From Actinomycetota bacterium (GTDB taxonomy: Bacteria > Actinomycetota > Actinomycetes > Streptosporangiales > Streptosporangiaceae), in the NCBI GenBank assembly GCA_003168295.1, contig PMST01000340.1, positions 949 to 15,739 of the forward strand: a stretch of 14,791 nt of DNA, read 5' to 3'. Shown here in pieces: positions 1-7,861 of the stretch. Numbering within the stretch: position 1 is the stretch's first letter; the number at the start of each line of letters is the position of its first letter. The notes under the pieces were generated by a model. The model was given only the letters and a program-made list of their open reading frames with translations, had not been told where the DNA came from and searched no databases. A program made the translations under genes and the position numbers.

Positions 1-1504
<1,504 letters not shown>

Positions 1505-1739
1505 TTCTCGTCGCGCTCCTCGCGGATCGTCTGACCTCATCCTGGCCGGTGACCGTAACCGGCTCCCGTTCACCGCCCCAACATGTCATGGTAGGCGAGA
1601 AGGGGCACCAAACCGATTCGCAACCCGAACCGGCGGGACCTACAGCGCCTGCGGGCCAGAGCCTTTCGGGGGCCGGGTGCTGATCAGTCTGGCACCTCCG
1701 GGAGAATAATAGGAGCGTTAGCGAGGAGAGGAGCCAGGA

Positions 1740-2027
1740 GTGGCCGAGCAGGCGTCATCACGAACCGTGGCGGGCCCGGGAGACACCGGGGGGACCGGGC
1801 TTGACGCCGAGGTCGGTGTGCAGCTCGGACCGGCGCATACTCATGACGCACACCATGGCCGGCGCTCCTCCTGGGTAGCGGTCTCGGTCATCATCATCGG
1901 GTTCATCGTCGGTGGCGTCGCGATGATCCCCCACCCGCGCTGGTGGCTTATCTGGGTCGGCACCGGGATCGTGGTCGTGGGCGGCATCATGGCCACGGTC
2001 ACGCGCATTTTCGACGACTGGTACTAA
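1740..2027 (+). CDS. Small two-helix membrane protein, HGxxPAAW-like actinobacterial family
   Basis: A 95-residue protein of unknown function. It starts at a GTG preceded by the purine-rich run GAGGAGAGGAGCCAGGA, a strong ribosome binding site. Residues 1-38 are polar and unstructured and end in a His-rich patch (AHTHDAHHGRRSSW). Two hydrophobic helices follow: about 43-62 (WVAVSVIIIGFIVGGVAMIP) and about 67-86 (WWLIWVGTGIVVVGGIMATV). A short acidic tail, RIFDDWY, ends the protein. The layout, with an HG-x-x-x-x-W segment directly before the first helix, resembles a widespread actinobacterial family named for an HGxxPAAW motif. Here the motif reads HGRRSSW, so the assignment is by overall pattern. 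It is divergent from secA and followed by a clear stem-loop. It could have a membrane or envelope role, but nothing in the sequence shows which. Confidence 0.8.
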   Translation: MAEQASSRTVAGPGDTGGTGLDAEVGVQLGPAHTHDAHHGRRSSWVAVSVIIIGFIVGGVAMIPHPRWWLIWVGTGIVVVGGIMATVTRIFDDWY

Positions 2028-2040
2028 AACATTTTCTGAA

Positions 2041-2062
2041 CGGGCGGTGTTTCCACCGTCCG
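2041..2062 (+). terminator. Stem-loop terminator after the small membrane protein gene
   Basis: A 9-bp inverted repeat, CGGGCGGTG and CACCGTCCG with one G-U pair, closes a TTTC tetraloop starting 13 nt after the stop codon at 2027. There is no strong U tract, which is common for actinobacterial terminators. It probably keeps transcription from running into the glycosylase gene at 2121. Confidence 0.6.
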
Positions 2063-2090
2063 GCTCATCGAACAAGATCATCCCGGGAAA

Positions 2091-2113
2091 ATGTCGTAGC
2101 CGCCGGTTACGCT
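2091..2113 (+). promoter_or_regulatory. Candidate DNA-damage (RecA-NDp/PafBC-type) promoter of the glycosylase gene
   Basis: TACGCT at 2108-2113 fits the actinobacterial -10 pattern TANNNT and lies 7 nt before the ATG at 2121, which would give a leaderless transcript. Exactly 8 nt upstream is ATGTCGTAG (2091-2099), matching 6 of 9 positions of the RecA-independent damage promoter element TTGTCRGTG-N8-TANNNT known from mycobacteria. The pattern and spacing are seen; the regulatory role is inference. Confidence 0.4.
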
Positions 2114-2120
2114 GTGGGAC

Positions 2121-3327
2121 ATGGATGGTCCCGCGGCTGAGGCGACGCTCACCCCGGACGACGTCCGCCGGATGACCCTGCGCGCGCAGGGTTTCCTCGG
2201 CGCGACGGCACGGCGCGGGGGTGTGCCCGCCATGCTCCGCCGGGTCGGTGCCGTCCAGCTCGACACGATCAGCGTGCTGGCGCGCTCGCACGAGCTTGTC
2301 GCCTACGCGCGGCTTGGCGCGGTCTCCCGGCAGCAGATCGAGCAGGCGTACTGGCACGCGTCGGCGCCTGTGGCCTTCGAGTACTGGGCCCACGCGGCGT
2401 GCGTGCTGCCGATCGAGCAGTGGCCGTACTTCGCCTTCCGGCGCCGCGCGCTGCGGGCCAGGGGGATCCGGTGGCACCAGAGCCACCAGGAAACCTGCGA
2501 CAAGGTCCTGGCCAGGCTGCGCGCGGAAGGCCCGCTGACCGCGACCCAGCTGGGCGGGGCCAAGGCGGGAGGCCCGTGGTGGGACTGGTCAGACGTCAAG
2601 ATCGCGGTGGAATGGCTGCTGGACACCGGTGACGTCATCTGCGCTAGGCGGACCGGCTGGCGGCGGGTCTATGACCTGCCCGAGCGGGTGCTGCCGGGTG
2701 AGCTCCTCGAGGTGGAGCTGACCGACCTGGAGTGCCTGACCCGCCTGGCCGGGGTCGCGGCCCGTGCGCTGGGTGTGGTGACCTACGCGGACCTGGTCGA
2801 CTATCACCGGCTCAACTTCCCCGCCAGCGAAAAGGGTCAGTACACGCGGCTGGTCGGCGAGGCCGCGCAGGCCGCCGGGCTGGTTCCGGCGGCTATCGTT
2901 GGCCTCGCCGCTCCCGCGTGGGCTGATCCGGCCGCCCTGGAGCAGATCGCGGACCGCGGGCGGCACCGGGTCACGCTGCTCTCGCCGTTCGACTCGCTGA
3001 TCTGGGACCGCAAGCGGACCCGGCAGATGTTCGGCTTCGAGCACAGCCTCGAGGCGTACGTGCCCAAACACAAGCGAGTGCACGGATACTTCACCATGCC
3101 GCTGCTCGCGGGCGGGCGAACTGGCCGGCCGGGTCGATCCGGCCCGGGAAGGGACGACCCTGATCGCGCGCAAGGTCTCGCTGGAACGGGCGTCGGCGGC
3201 CGAGCCGATGGCCCAGGCCCTGCGGGAGGCGGCGAGCTGGGTCGGCTGCGACGACGTCCGCCTCGAGCAGATCGAGCCCCCCCAGCACGCTTCGCGCCTA
3301 GCGGCCGCCCTGGCCCGAGCGGGCTGA
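2121..3327 (+). pseudogene. YcaQ/AlkX-family DNA glycosylase (winged-helix, HTH_42) with a one-base frameshift
   Basis: This family unwinds DNA interstrand crosslinks by glycosylase activity; E. coli YcaQ (AlkX) and the Streptomyces azinomycin-resistance enzyme AlkZ are members. The translation aligns along its length with E. coli YcaQ as I remember it: VQLDTISVLARSHELVAYAR near residues 45-64, FEYWAHAACVLP, GPWWDWSDVK, RRVYDLPERV, LSPFDSLIWDRKRTRQMF and KRVHGYFTMPLLAGG. The QLD at 46-48 is the catalytic Q-phi-D triad of the YcaQ branch, not the QxQ of AlkZ. After residue about 330 the reading frame loses similarity. Dropping one base in the G/C run 3108-3117 restores the expected tail ELAGRVDPAREGTTLIARKV and a TGA at 3325-3327, giving about 401 residues. 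Uncorrected, the frame runs to 3386 with a low-complexity tail. This could be a mutation or a sequencing error. No SD is visible before the ATG; see the promoter entry. Confidence 0.85.
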
Positions 3328-3535
3328 CGCGCCCCCGCGAGCCAAAGGGGGCCCCCAGCGAACCAAGGGCCGCGGCGCCACCCTAACTGAGGAGCGACGA
3401 GGGAAGGGGGCGCCGTGAAGGGGATGGGGAGGCGGGCGGGGGCCCGGAGGTGAGCAGGGTACGCAGCGACGGGTAGCACGGCGAGCGGAAAATTACGTCG
3501 GTGACGGAACCCGCGCTGGCCAGCCGTGCACCGCC
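3328..3535. other. Convergent intergenic gap, G/C-rich, no gene seen
   Basis: This gap lies between the restored glycosylase stop and the minus-strand regulator stop. It contains a 10-bp palindrome GGGGGCCCCC at 3347-3356 and GCTGGCCAGC near 3514-3523, either of which might contribute to termination. Neither has a convincing loop. Extension of the frameshifted reading frame to 3386 is the only open frame and shows no recognisable domain. Confidence 0.4.
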
Positions 3536-4261
3536 TTAGCTGAATTCGATGAGCTTCTGCCGGACGGCGATCATCACCGCTTCCATCCGGGAGTGAATCT
3601 GCAGCTTCTCCAGGATGTTCCGGACGTGGTTCTTCACCGTGTTCTCGGAGATGAACAGCTCTTTGGCGATGTCGCGGTTGTTCATGCCGCGCGCGACGAG
3701 CTTGAGGACCTCCATCTCCCGGTCGGTGAGCTTGGGCGCGGCCACGTGCTGGACTCGTTCTTCTTCCTCGGCGTCGCGCTTGGCGAGGGTGGCGAACTCG
3801 GACAGGAGCTTGCCCGCCATCGACGGGTTGATCAGCGACTGGCCGCCATGCACCGCGCGGACCGCCTCGGCCACCTCATCGAGCGGGATGTCCTTCAGCA
3901 GGTAGCCGCTGGCGCCGGCCCTGATCGCCTCGAACAGGTCCTCTTCCTCGTCGCTGATCGTCAGCATCACGATCTTCGCGCTCGGCGCGACCTCCTTGGT
4001 GGCCCGGCAGGCCTCGATGCCGGTGATCTTGGGCATCCGGATGTCCATCAGCACGACATCGGGCAGCGCCTCGCCGGCTACGGCGATCGCCTCGGTGCCG
4101 TCGCTCGCCTGCCCGACGAGATCAATGTCGTCCTCCTCCTCGAGGACCATCTCCAAGCCGCGCCTGAACAACGCATGATCATCAGCGATCAGGACCCGGA
4201 TCGGCTCCGGACCACGGCCGGAGCCCGGCCGTTGAGCAGCGGTTGCTGCCCTGTCGCCCAT
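3536..4261 (-). CDS. Orphan NarL/FixJ-family response regulator
   Basis: A DNA-binding two-component regulator of 241 residues. The receiver domain (about 21-140) has the acidic pair D27-D28, the phospho-acceptor D73 in VVLMDIRMP, T101 in VMLTISDEE and K123 in GYLLKDI, so all switch residues are intact. A LuxR-type helix-turn-helix occupies about 176-236 (KLTDREMEVLKLVARGMNNR, then ISENTVKNHVRNILEKLQIH). An acidic linker, DAEEEERV, joins them. I chose the ATG at 4261 because GAGGTG lies 6 nt upstream. The frame also permits an ATG at 4312, which would add 17 unconserved residues. No histidine kinase gene is adjacent, so it is an orphan here. It lies downstream of hpf on the same strand but is separated by a strong hairpin, suggesting its own promoter in the 4262-4380 gap. 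A similar orphan regulator beside hpf is, from memory, usual in Streptomyces. Confidence 0.92.
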   Translation of the reverse strand: MGDRAATAAQRPGSGRGPEPIRVLIADDHALFRRGLEMVLEEEDDIDLVGQASDGTEAIAVAGEALPDVVLMDIRMPKITGIEACRATKEVAPSAKIVMLTISDEEEDLFEAIRAGASGYLLKDIPLDEVAEAVRAVHGGQSLINPSMAGKLLSEFATLAKRDAEEEERVQHVAAPKLTDREMEVLKLVARGMNNRDIAKELFISENTVKNHVRNILEKLQIHSRMEAVMIAVRQKLIEFS

Positions 4262-4381
4262 GGCGCTCACCTCGTTGCCTCCCTCGGGGATCTTCGCCCA
4301 CATCCGCCTCACAGGCAGCCAGGCTGACCTTGATCGGCACGAACGTCACGTGATCTGACTCTCGCCGACCCGGGCCCATGA

Positions 4382-4413
4382 TGCAAGCCGGGCGCCTGGG
4401 CGCCCGGCTTGCA
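4382..4413 (-). terminator. Perfect 15-bp hairpin terminator downstream of hpf
   Basis: TGCAAGCCGGGCGCC and its exact reverse complement flank a 2-nt centre. This is the strongest short palindrome I found in the window. It begins 33 nt beyond the hpf stop at 4447 and precedes the response regulator gene on the same strand. There is no U tract, as is common in actinobacteria. It most likely ends hpf transcripts, although a palindrome this perfect could also act on the opposite strand or bind a protein. Confidence 0.7.
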
Positions 4414-4446
4414 CCCGGGGAATTACGACCCAGGGTCGACCGTGAA

Positions 4447-5178
4447 CTATTCCTCGACCAGCCGGATCACCCCGTAGTCATAGCCACGGCGCCGGTAGAC
4501 GACGCTGAAGCGATCGCAGTCACGATCATGGAACAGATAGAAGTCGTGACCCACCAGTTCCATCTCCAGCAGGGCCTGGTCGATCGTCATCGGCGTGGCC
4601 GCGTGCACCTTCTCGCGCAGCACCAGCGGGCCGTCGCCCTCCATCTTGATCGGCACGAACTGGCTCGCCGACTCCGCATCGTCGAAGTCGGCCCGGCCAC
4701 CGTCCTCAGCCGGGCCGGGCTGATCGTCCAGGCCGCCGGTCCGCGGCCGGGCCACGCTGTGGCCGTTGGACCGCGACCTACGCGGGGCCACGGCCAGCTC
4801 CCCGGGAGCGGTCGCGACCGCCGGCGTCACGCCCGCCAGCACCTCCGGCGACCGCACCGTGATGTTGTCCCCGTGTTTCACCTTGCGCCGGTCGGCGGCT
4901 CGGCGGAGTCTGGATTCGATTTTTGCGAGGGCCAGGTCCAGCGCGGTGTACCGGTCATCGGCCGACGCCTCGGCCCTGATCGCGGGACCACGGGACCTAA
5001 TCGTCAGTTCGACACGCTCGCGGTGATCAGATTGTCTTGGGTTGCGTTCCTCGGAGACCTCCACGTCGATCCTCACCGCCTTAGCGTCCAGCTTCTCGAG
5101 CCTGGCCAGTTTGGCGATAGCGTGCTGACGGAAACGTGGCGGGACAGTGATGTGGCGTCCTCTGACGATGATTTCCAT
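4447..5178 (-). CDS. hpf: Long-form ribosome hibernation promoting factor (S30AE/RaiA family)
   Basis: This protein inactivates ribosomes by 100S dimer formation in stationary phase or stress. Its 243 residues match the long form. An N-terminal S30AE domain (about 1-105, MEIIVRGRHITVPPRFRQHA onward, ending KIESRLRRAADRRKVKHG) binds the 30S decoding region. A variable Pro/Gly/Asp-rich linker covers about 106-175. A C-terminal dimerisation domain (about 183-243) contains FVPIKMEGDGPLVLREKVHA, TPMTIDQALLEMELVGHDFY and a final YRRRGYDYGVIRLVEE. The ATG at 5178 follows GGGGA by 5 nt. It is preceded by a long structured leader and followed by the 4382-4413 hairpin, so it appears to be a single-gene transcript. 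In mycobacteria the equivalent gene lies between comF and secA; here comF is missing. The identification is secure. Confidence 0.95.
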   Translation of the reverse strand: MEIIVRGRHITVPPRFRQHAIAKLARLEKLDAKAVRIDVEVSEERNPRQSDHRERVELTIRSRGPAIRAEASADDRYTALDLALAKIESRLRRAADRRKVKHGDNITVRSPEVLAGVTPAVATAPGELAVAPRRSRSNGHSVARPRTGGLDDQPGPAEDGGRADFDDAESASQFVPIKMEGDGPLVLREKVHAATPMTIDQALLEMELVGHDFYLFHDRDCDRFSVVYRRRGYDYGVIRLVEE

Positions 5179-5207
5179 CTAGATCCCCATTTCGGTCGAA
5201 ATTTCGC

Positions 5208-5490
5208 CCTCTCATCGAGCGGGGCGGCACTCGCCCGGCCGACCTGGTCTTCGACCCCACATTCGCCTGCTGAGAGGTTCGCGGCCTCTTTGGCCACTAC
5301 TGCCCTTCTCCCTACCCGGGAGACTCGGTATCTCCCGGCGAGGCAGGACTTACTTCTAAGCCGCACCGTGATCAGTCGACAAGAAGTCGCCTTACGTGGA
5401 CCGTTTCGCCTGCGGCTGGCATCGGCTTGCCTGACGTGGCGCCCCAGTGGGGAACCACGCCCGGCGCAACCACGGGCCCGGGCGAGTGCC
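5208..5490 (-). ncRNA. Large pseudoknotted structured RNA upstream of hpf, candidate raiA RNA
   Basis: Read on the minus strand, this gene-free leader contains many mutually compatible helices. A perfect 13-bp long-range helix pairs 5478-5490 with 5226-5238 and encloses about 240 nt. Inside are a hairpin at about 5434-5460 (CCCC/GGGG inside CGUGG/CCACG), a 6-bp helix 5423-5428 with 5358-5363, an 8-bp hairpin CCGGGAGA/UCUCCCGG at 5316-5338, and GUGGCC/GGCCGC around 5281-5297. The segment 5271-5277 pairs over 7 bp with 5208-5214 outside the closing helix, making a pseudoknot. The raiA RNA motif is a known large structured RNA found next to raiA/hpf in Firmicutes and Actinobacteria, so location, size and pseudoknot all fit. 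I have not compared it with the covariance model. An AT-rich stretch (5550-5580, with TATATC at 5560-5565) may hold its promoter. It may be a standalone ncRNA or a leader of the hpf mRNA. Confidence 0.65.
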
Positions 5491-5650
5491 ATGTCTGAAC
5501 GCTAGCTCGCCGGAGCGAGAATGTCAGGAGGGACATGTACCCGATCAATCGCAATTAGTGATATAACGACTGCATAACGTTGACCATGGGGGAGGGCAGG
5601 CGAAAAAGGTCACTCCGAGTACGCGAGATGAACCAGGCTGTTAATCCCGG

Positions 5651-5735
5651 ATTGCCCGACGTAACGCGTAATTGCCCGGAGGATGACGAATTGCCCGTGA
5701 TATCCAAGATTGCCCGAGGTACCCAGGATTGGTTG
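5651..5735. repeat. ATTGCCCG direct-repeat array (CGGGCAAT on the minus strand)
   Basis: The octamer ATTGCCCG starts at 5651, 5671, 5690 and 5709, with a decayed copy (ATTGGTTG) at 5728. The steps are 20, 19, 19 and 19 bp, close to two helical turns, and the sequence between copies is not conserved. It lies downstream of lpqB and about 85-170 bp upstream of the AT-rich start region of the hpf RNA. It could be an operator array or a decayed minisatellite. Confidence 0.7.
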
Positions 5736-5740
5736 ACCGG

Positions 5741-5772
5741 CGCTCGGGTGGTTTCGCGCTCGGGTGGTTTCG
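5741..5772. repeat. 16-bp perfect tandem duplication
   Basis: CGCTCGGGTGGTTTCG occurs twice head to tail with no mismatch, directly beside the ATTGCCCG array and just past the lpqB 3' end. It lies in non-coding DNA. Replication slippage is the simplest origin. Confidence 0.8.
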
Positions 5773-5791
5773 CGCCGGCTGGGTCGGTGGC

Positions 5792-5810
5792 CCCCGGAGG
5801 TTATCCGGGG
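5792..5810 (-). terminator. Hairpin overlapping the lpqB stop codon
   Basis: A 7-bp GC-rich stem, CCCCGGA and TCCGGGG, encloses a 5-nt loop that contains the TAA stop of lpqB (5801-5803). It is positioned to end the mtrA-mtrB-lpqB transcript. The stem is short and has no U tract, so the assignment is moderate. Confidence 0.45.
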
Positions 5811-7861
5811 TAGGTGGGATTCTGGCCGGGGACGCCGAGAGGCTGCCAGGGGCCTTCCAAGCCGGTCGAGACGGCCAGCGTCCCGCCCCCGCTGGATATC
5901 CCGGCGACCAGCGCGTTCATGTCGCCATCCGCGGTGATCGAATCCGCGCCGATGGGAGCGGGCTGCGATATCGAGGATGCCTGCCCGTCCACGGGTACCA
6001 CCCACAGCGCCGGAGACGAGGCACCCGCGAGCACGATCAGGTCGTCGGCGTCATACCAGGCCAGCGAGCGCGGCTGGACGAGGCCGGGCCCGACTTGGAC
6101 GGTCAGGCTGATGGGAAGGGCTTGGGAGAGCGATCCCCGCTGTCCCTGTGGTGACTGACTGTCATAGCTGATCGCCGCGATGTCAACCAGGCGGGTTGAC
6201 CCGTCCTGCGCGATAAAGGCGATCCGGACGCCGTCCGGCGCGACGCTCAGATCGGTGACGTCCGCGGGAACCGGACTGACCGGGACCGCCTGCCGGTTGG
6301 CCGGCACCATGAAGACGTCGCCGTTCTCGGCGACCCACAGATCATCGTTACGATCCCAGCTGAGCGCGGTGACGCCTGATCCGATGCCCGACACGCGATT
6401 AAGCTTCGCGCTGCTCCCCACCGGTCCGATGGACAGGTCCTGGTTGTCTGCATTGCCCGGTGAGTAGACCGCCACGTACTGGCCGTCCGGCGAGACGGCC
6501 GCCAGCGAGGGCGCGCCGATTCTCGGCACCTGAACGGAGGCTGGCGTGGTGACGGACTTGGTGGGCACCGGCGTTTTGCCATCGCACTGCAGGCCATCGG
6601 CGCTCGCCGGATGCAACACGGAGACGACCGGGCCAACGAAGCCGTGCTGGACGCTGGCTTCTGCGCCGCATCGTGACCACACCTGACCGTGGCTCACGAA
6701 AGAGAAGGTCGCGGGCTGCGACGGATACGGGTTGTAGCACGCATAGGTGGCCTGGTTCTGCACCGCACTCCGGGCCTGCCTGATACCGCAGATCAACTTG
6801 GGCGGTATCCACGGCTTGCCGTTGAGCTCGAGCTCGACCGACTGGACGGCGGCCACTGCGGCCGGGCTGGCCCTGGGGGTGGCCAGGGTCCAGGCCAGCT
6901 GGGCGGAGACCTGTTCCTTCACCGTCATGCTCGCTCCGGTGAGGCCGCCGAGATTCACGATGGCGGTCGATCCGGTCTGCGCGACGCTGACGAGCGAGGT
7001 CCCGGCGGGAAAGGTCCCGGCCGCTTTCTGCAGCAAGGTGCTCTGCGGGCCACCGCCCGGGATCGGCAGCAGCGCTTTGACCAGGTTCGTCACCAGCTCG
7101 GTGGTGGGGGTTCCCACCGGCACGAACACCGAGTCGGGGACGAGGGGCTGGTCCGGCGAGGTGGAGCCAGAGGAGTTGGTGAAGTACAGGTCCTGCGACC
7201 GGTAGAAGTCAGCGAACTGCTGCACGGTGAGCAGGCGGCGAGCAGGCGGCGGTTTGGAGATGCGCCACTGGCCACCGACTTTCGTCAGGCTGAACCGGTA
7301 CGAGCCCGCGGTGCCGCCCCGGTTTCCGGCCGAGACGATCTGACCCGAGCCGTTGAACGTGGACTGCACGTTCCCTGAGACGTCGACCGTCGCCACCTGG
7401 CCGCCGTGGCCAGCTCGCGGCAAGGTCTGCTGATACGGGTTGAACTTGCTGAACACCGTGACCGACCAGCCGGGATTCCATTCTCGGCTGACCGAGCCGA
7501 GCAGGTATTCCCTGGCGATCGAGGCGTTCGCGGGGTAACTGGCGCTAGCGGTCAGGAACCCCTGGACGATCTCGGCCGGCCCCTGGGTCCCGTGCGGTCC
7601 CGCGGGCAGCTGCTCGATCACATCCCCGCCCGCGGAGGTGCTCTGCGGAGAGGCGCTGATCACGCCCACCGGACCGCTGCTCGGCATGCTCACGCAGCCC
7701 GCGACCGACACGGCCACGGCCGCCAGCACGCAGGCCCGCCGGACGTAGGACAGACCCCGGGCGTAGGACCAGACCCGGGCGAAGAGCAGGCTCTGGGCGA
7801 AGGACAGACCCCGGGCGAAGGGCGGGCTGAGGCGGGCGGGGCGCGGGGCGAGGCTAGTCAC
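5801..7861 (-). CDS. lpqB: Lipoprotein LpqB, partner of the MtrAB two-component system
   Basis: LpqB is an actinobacterial lipoprotein that interacts with the extracellular part of MtrB and tunes MtrA phosphorylation. The 686-residue frame starts at a GTG that overlaps the mtrB stop by 8 nt (GTGACTAG), implying translational coupling. The signal peptide core is RRACVLAAVAVSVAGC, with lipobox V-A-G-C and the lipidated Cys at 56. A mature domain (about 57-240) precedes a GerMN-type domain (about 250-350, TTELVTNLVKALLP to VELELNGKPW). A C-terminal beta-propeller-like half (about 440-686) follows, with AVSPDGQYVAVYS, ALSWDRNDDLWVAENGDV and LSVAPDGVRIAFIA. The odd part is the N-terminus. About 40 residues with a [FY]AxxxS hexapeptide repeat lie before the signal peptide, encoded by an 18-bp minisatellite. 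A shorter start (GTG near residue 45) would leave almost no basic n-region, so I keep the coupled start. Confidence 0.93.
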   Translation of the reverse strand: MTSLAPRPARLSPPFARGLSFAQSLLFARVWSYARGLSYVRRACVLAAVAVSVAGCVSMPSSGPVGVISASPQSTSAGGDVIEQLPAGPHGTQGPAEIVQGFLTASASYPANASIAREYLLGSVSREWNPGWSVTVFSKFNPYQQTLPRAGHGGQVATVDVSGNVQSTFNGSGQIVSAGNRGGTAGSYRFSLTKVGGQWRISKPPPARRLLTVQQFADFYRSQDLYFTNSSGSTSPDQPLVPDSVFVPVGTPTTELVTNLVKALLPIPGGGPQSTLLQKAAGTFPAGTSLVSVAQTGSTAIVNLGGLTGASMTVKEQVSAQLAWTLATPRASPAAVAAVQSVELELNGKPWIPPKLICGIRQARSAVQNQATYACYNPYPSQPATFSFVSHGQVWSRCGAEASVQHGFVGPVVSVLHPASADGLQCDGKTPVPTKSVTTPASVQVPRIGAPSLAAVSPDGQYVAVYSPGNADNQDLSIGPVGSSAKLNRVSGIGSGVTALSWDRNDDLWVAENGDVFMVPANRQAVPVSPVPADVTDLSVAPDGVRIAFIAQDGSTRLVDIAAISYDSQSPQGQRGSLSQALPISLTVQVGPGLVQPRSLAWYDADDLIVLAGASSPALWVVPVDGQASSISQPAPIGADSITADGDMNALVAGISSGGGTLAVSTGLEGPWQPLGVPGQNPTYPG
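7744..7833. repeat. 18-bp minisatellite inside the lpqB 5' end
   Basis: Four close copies start at 7744, 7762, 7780 and 7798, and a decayed fifth at 7816. The plus-strand unit is like CGTAGGACAGACCCCGGG. Because 18 is a multiple of 3, the repeat keeps frame and encodes FARGLS, FAQSLL, FARVWS and YARGLS on the minus strand, just before the LpqB signal peptide. Confidence 0.85.

Noticed and set aside
1505..1739. Promoter boxes for secA and the small membrane protein gene
   Set aside because: TACCAT on the minus strand and AATAAT at 1705-1710 are -10-like, but neither has an acceptable -35. I could not choose a site.
5073..5492. Minus-strand open frame covering the hpf leader, considered as a comF remnant
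   Set aside because: No paired Cys-x-x-Cys motifs, no PRPP-binding motif, and its composition follows the RNA helices. It also overlaps the hpf 5' end in another frame.
5535..5545. GGGTAC on the minus strand as a sigma-B-type -10 element for the hpf RNA
   Set aside because: No GNNT -35 element lies at the required 14-16 nt, so the match is to the -10 alone.
5521..5558. AGGAGG followed by ATG on the plus strand (AGGAGGGACATG) suggesting a tiny gene
   Set aside because: The frame stops after seven codons. The AGGAGG is the complement of the CCUCCU hairpin loop upstream of the hpf RNA.
5580..5813. Plus-strand open frame of 77 codons through the ATTGCCCG array
   Set aside because: No ribosome binding site and no recognisable domain. 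The 19-bp repeat steps break any peptide periodicity, so it is unlikely to be coding.
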